In this document: positions 16,324 through 25,633 of the stretch, piece by piece
Layout of the letters: each line of letters opens with the position of its first letter
Position numbering within the stretch: the first letter of the stretch is position 1
NCBI GenBank assembly: GCA_963734055.1
Contig: CAVTFQ010000007.1
Location: 186,001-250,000, forward strand
Source: CAIWHR01 sp963734055
GTDB taxonomy: Bacteria > Pseudomonadota > Gammaproteobacteria > Burkholderiales > Casimicrobiaceae
Reading direction: 5' to 3'
DNA length: 64,000 nucleotides
The notes under the pieces: generated by a model
Databases searched by the model: none
The model's input: the letters and a program-made list of their open reading frames with translations, nothing else
Told to the model about the DNA's origin: nothing
Program-made: the position numbers and the translations under genes

Positions 16324-18027
16324 TCAATCGTGTCCGTTGTGGCCGCTCTGCTGCATTTGTTTGAGGATGCCATCCAGGTTGTACGTCTCGGGCGCCTGCA
16401 TCGGCGGGAATTCCTTGTAAGAGAGGAGCTCCTTCTCCCACAGCAACTGGCCGATCGGCAGCATGTTCCAATTGTAGATATACGCGTTGCCGGGCGAGCC
16501 GAGCGCACCGCCATAGCCCAGCAGGGACTTCGCGTCATCGCCGACGGTCTGCTCGAAAGGGTCGCGCTTGAGATTGAGGAGCTGAGTCCAGTGAAAGCTC
16601 TGAGCTCCGAAGAGGCCGCCGGTCCCGGTGTCCGGCACGATCGTGTAATACATCTTCCAGTTCTTGTAGCGCACCGCGGATGGCTGCGAACCGGTGTAGT
16701 AGAAAAACACGTCGCGCGCCGACTTTTGCGACTTGCCGGTGAGGTAGTCCGTCTGATCGACGCCGTCGAGCTTGGTCTTGACGATGCCGGGGTACTTGCC
16801 CGCCATGATTTGCCCGTTCAGCGTGTCGCCTTTGAGTCCGCCTGCGATATCGACGAAGGTCGGCACCCAGTCCAGCGACGCGAATATGTCGTTCTTGACC
16901 GTGCCCGGCTTGATGACGCCCGGCCAGCGCACGACCAATGGCGCGCGCATTCCGCCTTCCCACGTGGTCAGCTTGCCGCCTTTGAAGGGGGTGGTGCCGC
17001 CGTCCGGGAACGTGATGTTCTCGGCGCCGTTGTCGGTGGTGAAGACGACGATCGTGTTGTCAAGCTGTCCCATGTCCTCGAGCTTCTTGAGGACATAGCC
17101 GATGTTGTCGTCCATCTGCTTCATGCCGGCTTCGTTGGTGCCCCAGTCCTTGCCGCCCGCCTCACCCACCATCGCCTCGTACTTCGGCGACAGCATGGTC
17201 GTGATGTGCATGCGCGCCGGGTTGTACCAGACGAAGAAAGGCTTGTTGGTCTTCTTGGGATCATTGCGGTCGAGGAATTCGATGACCTTGGCCGAGATTT
17301 CCTCGTCGACGGTACGCGAGCGATCCAGCGTCAACGGACCTTCGTCCTTGCAGGTCGTGTTCTTCTGAGTGCCGTCGCTGGATTTGCACCAGATGACCGG
17401 GCGCGGAGGGGTCAGGCACGTTCCCGTTTTAGGATCGATGGCACCGGGCACTTCGGGCAAGCCGGTGATCGGAGTGTTCTTGCACGGCGGCGCGATGCCC
17501 TGTACCAGCGGGGTCTTGTTGATGTCGACGAAGCTCACGCCCTGCATGGCGTCGAGGTGGTACAGATAGCCCCAGAATTCCTGGAAGCCGTGCGAAGTCG
17601 GCAGCGCTTCGAAATGGTCGCCGAGGTGATTCTTGCCGAACTCGCCGGTGGTGTAGCCGAGGTCTATCAGGAACTTGGCCAGCGCCGGCGTGCCCGGGCG
17701 CAGCCATGACGGGCTACCCGGCAGTTGCGGCGGGATCATTCCCGTGCGCAGCGGATGCATGCCGGTGAAAAAGGCGTTGCGCCCTGCCGTGCAACTCTGC
17801 TCGGCGTAGTAGTCCGTGAACAGCGCGCCTTCGCGCCCGATGCGGTCAATGTTCGGCGTTTCCCCGACCATTATGCCGCGGTGATAAATGCTCGGCTGAA
17901 AATAGCCGATATCATCACCCATGATAAACAGGATATTGGGCTTCTGTTGCGCCAAGGCAGGTGACGCTGCCAGCAGCGCGAGAATGGTTGCAGCAATGAA
18001 GATGGAGAAGCGTTTTCGCAGATTCAT
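16324..18027 (-). CDS. Arylsulfatase, secreted, second C-T-A-G-R variant
   Basis: The 567-residue sulfatase has a signal peptide ending at SPALAQ. The metal motif is NILFIMGDDIGYF, the formylglycine cysteine is Cys79 in SCTAGRNAFFTG, and GKNHLGDHFEALPTSHGF, FTTDNGAENITFPDGG and WEGGMRAPLVVRWPG follow. It is longer than the first sulfatase by an insert rich in cysteines (PCKNTP, TGTCLTPPRP, WCKSSDG, TTCKDEG), which may form disulfides in the periplasm. GGGAG precedes the ATG at good spacing. The two sulfatases and the decayed phosphatase run in the same direction, with a two-component system upstream. The true substrate cannot be told from sequence. Confidence 0.9.
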   Translation of the reverse strand: MNLRKRFSIFIAATILALLAASPALAQQKPNILFIMGDDIGYFQPSIYHRGIMVGETPNIDRIGREGALFTDYYAEQSCTAGRNAFFTGMHPLRTGMIPPQLPGSPSWLRPGTPALAKFLIDLGYTTGEFGKNHLGDHFEALPTSHGFQEFWGYLYHLDAMQGVSFVDINKTPLVQGIAPPCKNTPITGLPEVPGAIDPKTGTCLTPPRPVIWCKSSDGTQKNTTCKDEGPLTLDRSRTVDEEISAKVIEFLDRNDPKKTNKPFFVWYNPARMHITTMLSPKYEAMVGEAGGKDWGTNEAGMKQMDDNIGYVLKKLEDMGQLDNTIVVFTTDNGAENITFPDGGTTPFKGGKLTTWEGGMRAPLVVRWPGVIKPGTVKNDIFASLDWVPTFVDIAGGLKGDTLNGQIMAGKYPGIVKTKLDGVDQTDYLTGKSQKSARDVFFYYTGSQPSAVRYKNWKMYYTIVPDTGTGGLFGAQSFHWTQLLNLKRDPFEQTVGDDAKSLLGYGGALGSPGNAYIYNWNMLPIGQLLWEKELLSYKEFPPMQAPETYNLDGILKQMQQSGHNGHD

Positions 18028-18170
18028 AAGGGACTCCCGCTCGTTGCAATGAAATCGACGTCACATCCCGGCGCCGTGGCGCTCGAAAAACTTTTACCGC
18101 CTATCGCCGATGTAGGCTACTAACCTTTGGTTCAGTCCAGCGCGCGCCGACGGACTGCAAGATGACAGTT

Positions 18171-18560
18171 TCATGACGCATCGCACGCCTTGCTTCTAAG
18201 CGCCGCACTCACGGTCGCGAGCAGCGTATCGTTGGAGAATGGCTTGCGCAGCAGCGTCGCCCCTCCGGCTGCGAGCACCTTCTGGTCGAGCGCAAGGTCG
18301 TCGCTGGCGGTGATGAACACAACGGGAATGTCGCTTCGCGCGGCGCACAGCCGCGCCTGCACATCGAGGCCGGAGAGGCCTGGCATGTGGACGTCGAGAA
18401 TCGCGCAGTCCGGACGGCGCGTCGCGAGCGACGCGAGAAACTCCTCGCCCGATGCAAAGGCGGAGACTTCGTAGTCGGCGAGGCGCAACAACCGTCCGAG
18501 CGCGGTGCGAACCGACGCCTCGTCGTCGACCACGGCGATAGAGGGACCGGCACTGGTCAC
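18171..18560 (-). CDS. Single-domain response regulator receiver
   Basis: The 129-residue protein is a stand-alone CheY-like receiver. It has the acidic pocket VVDDEASVR, the phosphoacceptor Asp56 in AILDVHMPG, Thr84 in VVFITASDD and Lys106 in LLRKPFSND. There is no output domain. The start codon is GTG at 18560. It lies 48 bases downstream of the FixJ-like regulator and is probably cotranscribed with the kinase. It may act as a phosphate sink or a protein-protein switch for the same kinase; that role is inferred. Confidence 0.88.
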   Translation of the reverse strand: MTSAGPSIAVVDDEASVRTALGRLLRLADYEVSAFASGEEFLASLATRRPDCAILDVHMPGLSGLDVQARLCAARSDIPVVFITASDDLALDQKVLAAGGATLLRKPFSNDTLLATVSAALRSKACDAS

Positions 18561-18608
18561 GCCGCGAACGTTACGGCGTCGCGGGTCGGACGGTAACTGA
18601 CCTTTGGG

Positions 18609-19313
18609 TTAGTGCCCCATGACCGGGCCTGGCTTGCGGGAGATCTCCGGGGGTCCGGGAGATGAGCCGGCAGGCGCGGCTGACGGCGTTGCGGCAGCAA
18701 TCCCGAGCCGTCCCGCGATGTGCATGAGTTCTGCAACGGTCTTCGCCTGCATCCGCTCCATGATGCGGGCACGGTGGAACTTGACGGTCTGCTCGACCAC
18801 CCCGAGGTCGGCGGCAATCTGCTTGTTGAGCTTGCCCGCCGTCAGCGCCGCCAGCACTTCGCGCTCGCGTGAAGTGAGGCTCGCCAGTCGTTGTCGCAGG
18901 CCTGCGGTTTCCGCCAGCTCCAGCCGCATCGAAGCGTGATGGTCGATCGCCGCGCGCACGGCGGCTACCAGCACGGCGGCCTGTACCGGTTTGGTCAGGA
19001 AGTCCGTTGCGCCGGCCTTGATCGCCCGCACCGACATTGGAATGTCGCCATGCCCCGTGACGAAGACGATCGGCAACGACTCGCCGGCCGCGGCGAGTCG
19101 GCGTTGCAATTCGAGTCCGTCGAGCCCCGGCATCGTCACGTCGAGCACGAGGCAACCCTCCGCCTTCGGATCCCGTTGCGCGAGGAACGTTTCCGCCGAC
19201 TCGAACGTCTCGACGCTCCAGCCCTCTTCTCGCAGAACGCGCGAGAGCGCCCTCAACACGCTCGTGTCGTCGTCGACGAGGAAGATCTTGGACCGGGCAA
19301 CGGTATCTTTCAC
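18609..19313 (-). CDS. FixJ/LuxR-family response regulator
   Basis: The 234-residue regulator has a receiver (FLVDDDTSVL; phosphoacceptor Asp58 in LVLDVTMPG; Lys in FLTKPVQ) and a C-terminal LuxR-type helix-turn-helix (LTSREREVLAALTAGKLNKQ, then VKFHRARIMERM). It should bind DNA when phosphorylated by the neighbouring kinase. GTG 19313 is chosen because it overlaps the kinase stop as GTGA, a typical coupled junction; an in-frame start at 19343 is possible. The extra C-terminal tail after the DNA-binding domain is Pro/Ala-rich. Confidence 0.88.
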   Translation of the reverse strand: MKDTVARSKIFLVDDDTSVLRALSRVLREEGWSVETFESAETFLAQRDPKAEGCLVLDVTMPGLDGLELQRRLAAAGESLPIVFVTGHGDIPMSVRAIKAGATDFLTKPVQAAVLVAAVRAAIDHHASMRLELAETAGLRQRLASLTSREREVLAALTAGKLNKQIAADLGVVEQTVKFHRARIMERMQAKTVAELMHIAGRLGIAAATPSAAPAGSSPGPPEISRKPGPVMGH

Positions 19314-21556
19314 CTGGAAAGTCTCATGGGCAAGGTGATGCAAAATGTTGCGCCGCCTTCCGCATTGTTGGTTGCGGTGATGCGGCCATGATGGGCGGCG
19401 ACGATCGATTGGCAGATCGCGAGCCCGATGCCCATGCCGCCGGGCTTGGTGCTCCAGAAGGCGTCGAACACGTGCTTCAGGTCATCCTCGGCGATGCCCG
19501 GCCCGTTATCAAGAACGGTCAGTCGACCATCTACGCCGACCGATTCGCTGCGGATCGTGACGGTTCGCGTCGCGGCGTCGATCCCGTTCATGGCATCGGC
19601 GGCATTGAGGATGAGATTGAGCAAGACCTGCTGCAACTGCACGCGCCCGCCGTCCATCATCAACGGTCCGGGGGTCAGGTCCGTGCGCGGGACGACATTG
19701 CGGGTCAAGAGCTCGGCGCGCAACAGATCGAGAGTCTCACGGATCAGCTCGTTGAGGTCGAACGGCTCCATCTTCATGTCGCCGCGCTTGTAGAGCGCTC
19801 CGAGGTGGCGAATGACCTCGGCCGCCCGATTGTCCTCGGTGACGATATCGTCGCAGATATCGCGGAGCTCGGCGAGATCGACGCCGTCCCGGCTCAGCAT
19901 TTTTTGGGCCGCTTCGGCGTTGCCGAGGATCGCCGCGAGCGGCTGGTTCAACTGGTGGGCGATCGAGGCGGAAAGCTGTCCCAGCATCGATACGCGGGTC
20001 ATGTGCCGCAACGCGGTGCGGTCTTCTACGGCTCGCAGTTCGGCCTGCTTGTGCTCCGTGATATCCACCGCGACGCCGAGCAAGTGCCCACCGTTTCCCT
20101 GCTCGGCCCGTCCGCGCGCGGCGATCCAGCGCACTGCGCCGTCCTGTTCGGTCATCCGGTACTCGACATCGAGCTCCTCGCCGGTGGCGGTCGCCTTTCT
20201 CACCGCGTGGTCGAGTTGCTCGCGATCCGCTGGATGCACCTTTGCAAGGACCTCCTCGAAGGCGATGGGTGTCTCCGGCAAGCCGGCTCTGGCTCGCAGA
20301 TAGTTGGTCGCCCAAACTCGGTCGCGGGCCACGTCCCAGATCCATAAGGAAAGCCGCGCGGCGTGCGCCGCCAGATTCATGCGCTTCTGGCTTTCCTCCA
20401 GCGCGATCGAGGTCCGGCGTCGCGTTCGGCGCTCCGCGAGCAGAGCGGTGATCAATCCCGCCTGCAAGAGCAGGACGGCGATGCCAGCGGTAATTTCCCA
20501 CCCGTACTTCTGCCATGCAGGTGGCTCCCGGAACGTCACGATCGTGTCGGCGGGCAGCAGCCGCTCGTCGAGACCCCAGCGGCGGATCTGCCGCCAGTCG
20601 ACCATCGGCACCCGCTGCACCGATGCCGGCGCAATGTCCGCGGCGGGAGTGCCGTTCAAGAGGCGGACCACGATCGCACCGGCCTCCTTCGCCTGGTCTT
20701 CGAATCGGGTCATGTAGCCGCCAACGATGCCGGCGCCGAGGAGCGTATCGAACGTGCCGTAGATCGGAACCGAAGACGCCTGCGCGATCCGCTCGACCGA
20801 CTGGCGCGGTGTCGTGACCTCGCCCGCGCCATCCACGAACCATCCGGGGGTGAAGATCAGGGTGTCCGGGGACAGCGCACCCAATCGGCGCAGCACCTCC
20901 GCGGTCGTAAGGCCGGAGAGATATTCGACGTCGAGACCGTCTCCGGCCTGCTCGATGGCGGCGCGGACCCGACTGTCCCAGAGGCGATCTGGTTCCGACG
21001 CTCCGCGGATGACGACAAGGCGTTTCGCCTTCGGATGCAGCCGCATCGCGAGTTGCAGCGTCGGCGTCGGATCGTGGTTCTCGGTATTGCCGACGATGTT
21101 GCCGGGCAGCGCCAGCTGCTCGAGCCTGTCTCGTGCCACCGCGATATGAACGATCGGCACGTCCGGAAATATCCGGTCGCGGAACCTGGCCGCGAACTGA
21201 AGCGCCGGGAGCGCGTCCGCGACGATGACGCGGATGTCGCGCCGCTCGTACTTTTCCGCGAGAAATCCGGCTTCCCCAGCGCCGTACCTCTCCAGCGACG
21301 CCCATTCGTCGTCGAGATACTCGGAAAAGAGCCGGACCGGGCGCTTGAAGCCTTCCGGCACGACGGTGCGCAGCGTGTCGTCGATCACGACCTGGGCCGG
21401 CGTCGGCCGCTGGTTGCTGTGGAGGATAAGCACGCCCGGGACCGTCGCGGCCGCGACCGCGGGCCCGGCCGAGGCGGACAGCAACAGCAGCACCGCGAGC
21501 GCCACAGCTGAGGCGGCGTTGCGAAGATCGCTGGGCAAGGACGTCGGGCTCGACAC
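19310..21556 (-). CDS. Hybrid-input sensor histidine kinase with ABC substrate-binding-like sensor
   Basis: The protein has about 748 residues. A signal peptide is followed by a periplasmic region of about 310 residues resembling the ABC-type substrate-binding (PF04392-like) fold: VPGVLILHSNQRPTPAQ, IVGNTENHDPTPTLQLA and YGTFDTLLGAGIVGGYM. A single membrane helix near 352-374 leads to a PAS domain (about 392-505), then an H-box with His534 in SIAHQLNQPLAAI, and an ATPase with LNLILNAADAM, DNGPGI and GMGIGLAI. The nearest relatives are FixL/DctS-type kinases. GTG 21556 gives a normal signal peptide; the open frame continues to 21727 but that would leave about 75 residues before the signal. It is the first gene of a three-gene two-component operon next to sulfatases. 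Its ligand is unknown. Confidence 0.85.
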   Translation of the reverse strand: MSSPTSLPSDLRNAASAVALAVLLLLSASAGPAVAAATVPGVLILHSNQRPTPAQVVIDDTLRTVVPEGFKRPVRLFSEYLDDEWASLERYGAGEAGFLAEKYERRDIRVIVADALPALQFAARFRDRIFPDVPIVHIAVARDRLEQLALPGNIVGNTENHDPTPTLQLAMRLHPKAKRLVVIRGASEPDRLWDSRVRAAIEQAGDGLDVEYLSGLTTAEVLRRLGALSPDTLIFTPGWFVDGAGEVTTPRQSVERIAQASSVPIYGTFDTLLGAGIVGGYMTRFEDQAKEAGAIVVRLLNGTPAADIAPASVQRVPMVDWRQIRRWGLDERLLPADTIVTFREPPAWQKYGWEITAGIAVLLLQAGLITALLAERRTRRRTSIALEESQKRMNLAAHAARLSLWIWDVARDRVWATNYLRARAGLPETPIAFEEVLAKVHPADREQLDHAVRKATATGEELDVEYRMTEQDGAVRWIAARGRAEQGNGGHLLGVAVDITEHKQAELRAVEDRTALRHMTRVSMLGQLSASIAHQLNQPLAAILGNAEAAQKMLSRDGVDLAELRDICDDIVTEDNRAAEVIRHLGALYKRGDMKMEPFDLNELIRETLDLLRAELLTRNVVPRTDLTPGPLMMDGGRVQLQQVLLNLILNAADAMNGIDAATRTVTIRSESVGVDGRLTVLDNGPGIAEDDLKHVFDAFWSTKPGGMGIGLAICQSIVAAHHGRITATNNAEGGATFCITLPMRLSR

Positions 21557-21812
21557 GGAATCTAATAGTTTGACCGATTGTCCTTTGTTGTGGGTTACAA
21601 GACTGTGGAGAGATGCCCCTGCGTTTCTTGAGGCTTTCGCGGCGCGGCGGACCCTGATCCCGGTCGCGATTGCAGGAGATTTCGGCAAGCCCGGATGGAC
21701 CTCGGAGGCGCCAGGATAAAAGACCATTCCGAGGTCAACACTTTCCTGCCAGGCGGGGGAGGCGTAGCATTCGCCCCTGCGAATACAGGTCGGGCGCGGA
21801 ACGTGCTTCCCG

Positions 21813-23729
21813 TTGCCGCGCGGCTATCACAACAGCGATCTGACGCGGCCACTGGAGAAAAAGCGTTTGAAGCCGACGGATATCGCGCAACCCGACTATT
21901 TCCACAAAGTCGTCGATTGCCAGTGGGCGTGCCCGGCCCACACCCCCGTCCCCGAGTACATCCGGCTGATCGCGGCCGGCCGCTACTCGGACGCTTACCT
22001 TGTCAATTGGGAATCCAACGTCTTCCCCGGCATCCTGGGGCGGACCTGCGACCGCCCCTGCGAGCCCGCGTGCCGCCGCGGCCGGGTCGAGGAGGGCGGC
22101 GACAGCAAGGGCAAGGGCAAGCCCGAGCCCGTCGCCATCTGCCGGCTGAAGCGCGTCGCCGCCGACTACAAGGACGATATCCGGGACCGCCTGCCGGCGC
22201 GCGGGGCGACCAGGAACGGCAAGCGGGTGGCGTTGGTAGGCGCCGGTCCCGCGTCGCTCACGGTTGCCCGCGACCTGACCCCGCTCGGCTACGAGTGCGT
22301 CGTGTTCGACGGCGACGCGAAGAGTGGCGGGATGATGCGCACGCAGATCCCGAAGTTCCGGCTCCCGGAATCGGTGATCGACGAGGAGATGGGCTACGTG
22401 CTCGACCTCGGCGTCGACTTCCGGCCCGGGCATCGGATCGACAGCCTCAAGGCGCTGCTCGCAGATGGCTACGACGCGGTGTTCGTCGGCAGCGGTGCGC
22501 CGCGCGGCCGCGACATCGACATCCCGGGCCGGCGCGAAGCGGCGGCGCACGTCCACATCGGCATCGACTGGCTCTCGAGCGTCTCGTTCGGCCACACGAC
22601 GTCGATTGGCAAGCGCGTCGTCGTGCTGGGCGGCGGCAACACGGCGATGGACTGCTGCCGCAGCTCGCGGCGTCTGGGCGGCGAGGACGTGCAGGTGGTC
22701 GTCCGTTCCGGCTTCGACGAGATGAAGGCGTCGCCGTGGGAAAAGGAAGACGCGATGCACGAGGGCATCCCGATCCACAATTACCTCGTGCCCAAGGCGT
22801 TCACCCACGACGGCGGGAAGCTGACCGGCGTCACGTTCGGGAAGGTCCAGGCGAAGCAGGACGCCAAGGGGCGGCGCCAGCTCGTGCCGACCGGCGAGCC
22901 CGACGTCCACTTCCCGTGCGACGACGTGCTGGTCGCGATCGGCCAGGAGAACGCGTTCCCGTGGATCGAGCGCGACCTCGGCATCGAGTTCGACGGCAAC
23001 GGCATGCCGGTGGTCCACCCGGCGACGATGGCCTCGACGCGCGCCGGCGTCTTCTTCGGCGGCGACGCGGCGCTCGGGCCCAAGAACATCATCTGGGCCG
23101 TCGCGCACGGCCACGAGGCGGCGATCTCGATCGATCTGCTCTGCCGCGGCGAGGACCTCGCGAGGCGTCCGCCGCCGATGACGACGCTGGTCTCGCAGAA
23201 GATGGGCATCCACGAGTGGAGCTACGACAACGCAATCGTGCCGGCGCACCGGTTCCGCGTGCCGTTGAAGGACACGAAGCTCGCACTCAAAAGCATCAAG
23301 ATCGAGGTCGAGCTCGGCTACGACCCGAAGCTCGCGTTCGCCGAGGCGCAGCGCTGCCTCAACTGCGACGTGCAGACGGTGTTCACGGATCGCCTGTGCA
23401 TCGAGTGCGACGCCTGCGTCGACATCTGCCCGATGGACTGCATCAACTTCACGGCCAACGGCGACGAGGCCGAGCTGCGGCCGCGACTGCGCGTGCCCGC
23501 CGACAACCCGACGCAGGACCTCTACGTGTCCGGCGCGCTCAAGACCGGGCGCGTGATGGTGAAGGACGAGGACGTCTGCCTGCACTGCGGCCTGTGCGCG
23601 GAACGGTGTCCGACCGGCGCCTGGGACATGCAGAAGTTCCTGTTGGACATGACGCACGCGAGCGACCGTTGCCGCACGCGGACCACGGCGGTCAAGCCCC
23701 GGCGCGAAGGCGCGCTGGCGGCGGAGTGA
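21813..23729 (+). CDS. korC: 2-oxoacid:acceptor oxidoreductase flavoprotein subunit (KorC type) with two [4Fe-4S] clusters
   Basis: The 638-residue protein joins a GltD-like NAD(P)H/FAD module to a ferredoxin tail. The N-terminal cysteines are in CQWACPAHTPVPEYI and GRTCDRPCEPACRRG. An FAD site VGAGPAS is near residue 142, and VVVLGGGNTAMD near 271 binds the second nucleotide. The tail has CIECDACVDICPMDC (from about 529) and CLHCGLCAERCPTG (from about 589), two classical [4Fe-4S] motifs. The size and make-up match the gamma (about 66 kDa) flavoprotein of the Azoarcus evansii 2-oxoglutarate:NADP+ oxidoreductase, as I recall that work. The start is TTG 21813, with GGAA upstream; no ATG is available in frame nearby. 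The alpha gene follows after five bases. Confidence 0.85.
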   Translation: MPRGYHNSDLTRPLEKKRLKPTDIAQPDYFHKVVDCQWACPAHTPVPEYIRLIAAGRYSDAYLVNWESNVFPGILGRTCDRPCEPACRRGRVEEGGDSKGKGKPEPVAICRLKRVAADYKDDIRDRLPARGATRNGKRVALVGAGPASLTVARDLTPLGYECVVFDGDAKSGGMMRTQIPKFRLPESVIDEEMGYVLDLGVDFRPGHRIDSLKALLADGYDAVFVGSGAPRGRDIDIPGRREAAAHVHIGIDWLSSVSFGHTTSIGKRVVVLGGGNTAMDCCRSSRRLGGEDVQVVVRSGFDEMKASPWEKEDAMHEGIPIHNYLVPKAFTHDGGKLTGVTFGKVQAKQDAKGRRQLVPTGEPDVHFPCDDVLVAIGQENAFPWIERDLGIEFDGNGMPVVHPATMASTRAGVFFGGDAALGPKNIIWAVAHGHEAAISIDLLCRGEDLARRPPPMTTLVSQKMGIHEWSYDNAIVPAHRFRVPLKDTKLALKSIKIEVELGYDPKLAFAEAQRCLNCDVQTVFTDRLCIECDACVDICPMDCINFTANGDEAELRPRLRVPADNPTQDLYVSGALKTGRVMVKDEDVCLHCGLCAERCPTGAWDMQKFLLDMTHASDRCRTRTTAVKPRREGALAAE

Positions 23730-23734
23730 CGATC

Positions 23735-25615
23735 ATGGACGCGAAAGTGACGCCGAGTCGCGTCAACGACTTCGTCGCCAAGTTCGCGAACGTCAACGGC
23801 TCGGGCTCCGCGTCCGCCAATGGTCTCTTCGCGCGCGCGATCCTGCGGATGGGCGTGCCGGTGTCGGCGCGCAACATCTTCCCCTCGAACATCCAGGGCC
23901 TGCCGACGTGGTACGAGGTGCGCGTGACCGAGGCCGGCTGGCGCGGCCGTCGCGGCGGCGTCGACCTGATGGTCGCGATGAACCCGCAGACGTGGGACAA
24001 GGACCTGGCCGAGCTCGACGCCGGCGGCGTCCTGTTCTTCGACTCGACGCGGCCGGTTCCCCGCTCGCGGATGCGCGAGGACGTCACCGTCATCGGGATG
24101 CCGCTGACCGCGATCTGCAACGCCGAATACACCGACGCCCGCCAGCGCCAGCTCTTCAAGAACATCATCTACCTGGGCGCACTCGCGGCGCTGCTCGACA
24201 TCGAGGTCGCCGAGATCGAGAAGCTGATCGCCGAGCAGTACAAGGGCAAGGAGGCGCTGCTCGAGCCCAACCGCAAGGCGCTGCACATGGGGCGCGACTA
24301 CGCGCTCGCGAACTTCAGCTGCCCGCTGCCGATCCGCGTGCGCCGCTCGAAGGCGGTCGGCGACCGGATCTTCATCGATGGCAACAGCGCCGCGGCGCTC
24401 GGCTGCGTCTACGGCGGCGCGACCGTCTGCGCGTGGTACCCGATCACCCCGTCGTCGTCGCTCGCGGAGGCGTTCCAGAAGCACTGCCGCAAGCTCCGCG
24501 TCGACAAGGCGACGGGCAGGCACAAGTACGCGATCATCCAGGCCGAGGACGAGCTCGCGTCGATCGGCATGGTGATCGGCGCCGCGTGGAACGGTGCGCG
24601 CGCCTTCACCGCGACGTCCGGACCCGGCATCTCGCTGATGCAGGAGTTCATCGGCCTTGCCTATTTCGCCGAGATTCCCGCGGTGCTGTTCGACATCCAG
24701 CGTGGCAGCCCGTCGACCGGGATGCCGACGCGCACGCAGCAGGCGGACCTGCTCTCGTGCGCGTACGCGTCGCACGGCGACACGAAGCACGTGCTGCTGT
24801 TCCCCGAGGACCCGACCGAGTGCTTCACGATGGCGGCCGACGCGCTCGATCTGGCGGATCGGCTGCAGGCGCCAATCTTCGTGCTGTCGGATCTCGACAT
24901 CGGGATGCAGGACTGGCTGACCGCACCGTTCCAGTGGGACGACGCGCGCCGACTCGACCGCGGCAAGGTGATGACCCGCGCCGAGCTGGACGCCGGCCGC
25001 GACTTCGGCCGCTACCTCGACGTCGACGGCGACGGCATCCCGTATCGCACGTATCCGGCGACGCACCCGACGAAGGGCTCGTTCTTCACCCGCGGCACGA
25101 GCAAGGACCGCTACGCGCGCTACACCGAGGAAGGTCCCGCCTACGTCGACAACATGCAGCGGCTCCTGCGCAAGTTCGAGACGGCGAAGGCCCTCGTCCC
25201 GGCACCGGTCGTCGAGAAGGCGGCGGCGCCGACGCGCGCCGGCGTGATCTGGTACGGCTCGACCGGCGCGGCGATGGCCGAGTCGCTCGCCGCACTCGCG
25301 GCGGACGGCATCCACCTCGACCGGATGCGCATCCGCGCCTTCCCGTTCGCCGACGCCGTCGCCGAATTCATCGCCGGGCACGACCAGGTGTTCGTCGTCG
25401 AGCAGAACCGCGACGCGCAGCTCAAGACGCTGCTGGTCAATGAGTGCGGGATCGATCCGGGCAAGCTGATCCCGGTGCTCCACTACGACGGGACGCCGAT
25501 CACGGCCCGCTTCATCACCGGTGAAGTCGCCGAGAAGGCTGCGGTGTTCAACGTGAGGCCGCTCCGCCCGAAGGAGCGGCAGGCGAGTGCCGGCAGCCAG
25601 AAGGTCGGCGACTGA
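23735..25615 (+). CDS. korA: 2-oxoacid:acceptor oxidoreductase fused gamma-alpha subunit (KorA type), copy 2
   Basis: The 626-residue protein starts with the gamma domain (GSGSASANGLFARAILRMG) and continues to the alpha domain signature WYPITPSSSLAEAF from residue 234. QAEDELASIGMVIGAAWNG, TSGPGISLMQEFIGLAYF and DIQRGSPSTGMPTRTQQAD follow. A C-terminal transketolase-like part contains VIWYGSTGAAMAES and QVFVVEQNRDAQLKTLL. It is only distantly similar to the copy at 5.9-7.8 kb, so the two are separate subfamilies and not a recent duplication. The predicted mass of about 67 kDa or less fits the alpha subunit of three-subunit enzymes. korB follows only after an unusual tandem repeat. Confidence 0.88.
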   Translation: MDAKVTPSRVNDFVAKFANVNGSGSASANGLFARAILRMGVPVSARNIFPSNIQGLPTWYEVRVTEAGWRGRRGGVDLMVAMNPQTWDKDLAELDAGGVLFFDSTRPVPRSRMREDVTVIGMPLTAICNAEYTDARQRQLFKNIIYLGALAALLDIEVAEIEKLIAEQYKGKEALLEPNRKALHMGRDYALANFSCPLPIRVRRSKAVGDRIFIDGNSAAALGCVYGGATVCAWYPITPSSSLAEAFQKHCRKLRVDKATGRHKYAIIQAEDELASIGMVIGAAWNGARAFTATSGPGISLMQEFIGLAYFAEIPAVLFDIQRGSPSTGMPTRTQQADLLSCAYASHGDTKHVLLFPEDPTECFTMAADALDLADRLQAPIFVLSDLDIGMQDWLTAPFQWDDARRLDRGKVMTRAELDAGRDFGRYLDVDGDGIPYRTYPATHPTKGSFFTRGTSKDRYARYTEEGPAYVDNMQRLLRKFETAKALVPAPVVEKAAAPTRAGVIWYGSTGAAMAESLAALAADGIHLDRMRIRAFPFADAVAEFIAGHDQVFVVEQNRDAQLKTLLVNECGIDPGKLIPVLHYDGTPITARFITGEVAEKAAVFNVRPLRPKERQASAGSQKVGD

Positions 25616-25633
25616 GACCATGGCCGTGGCCCG

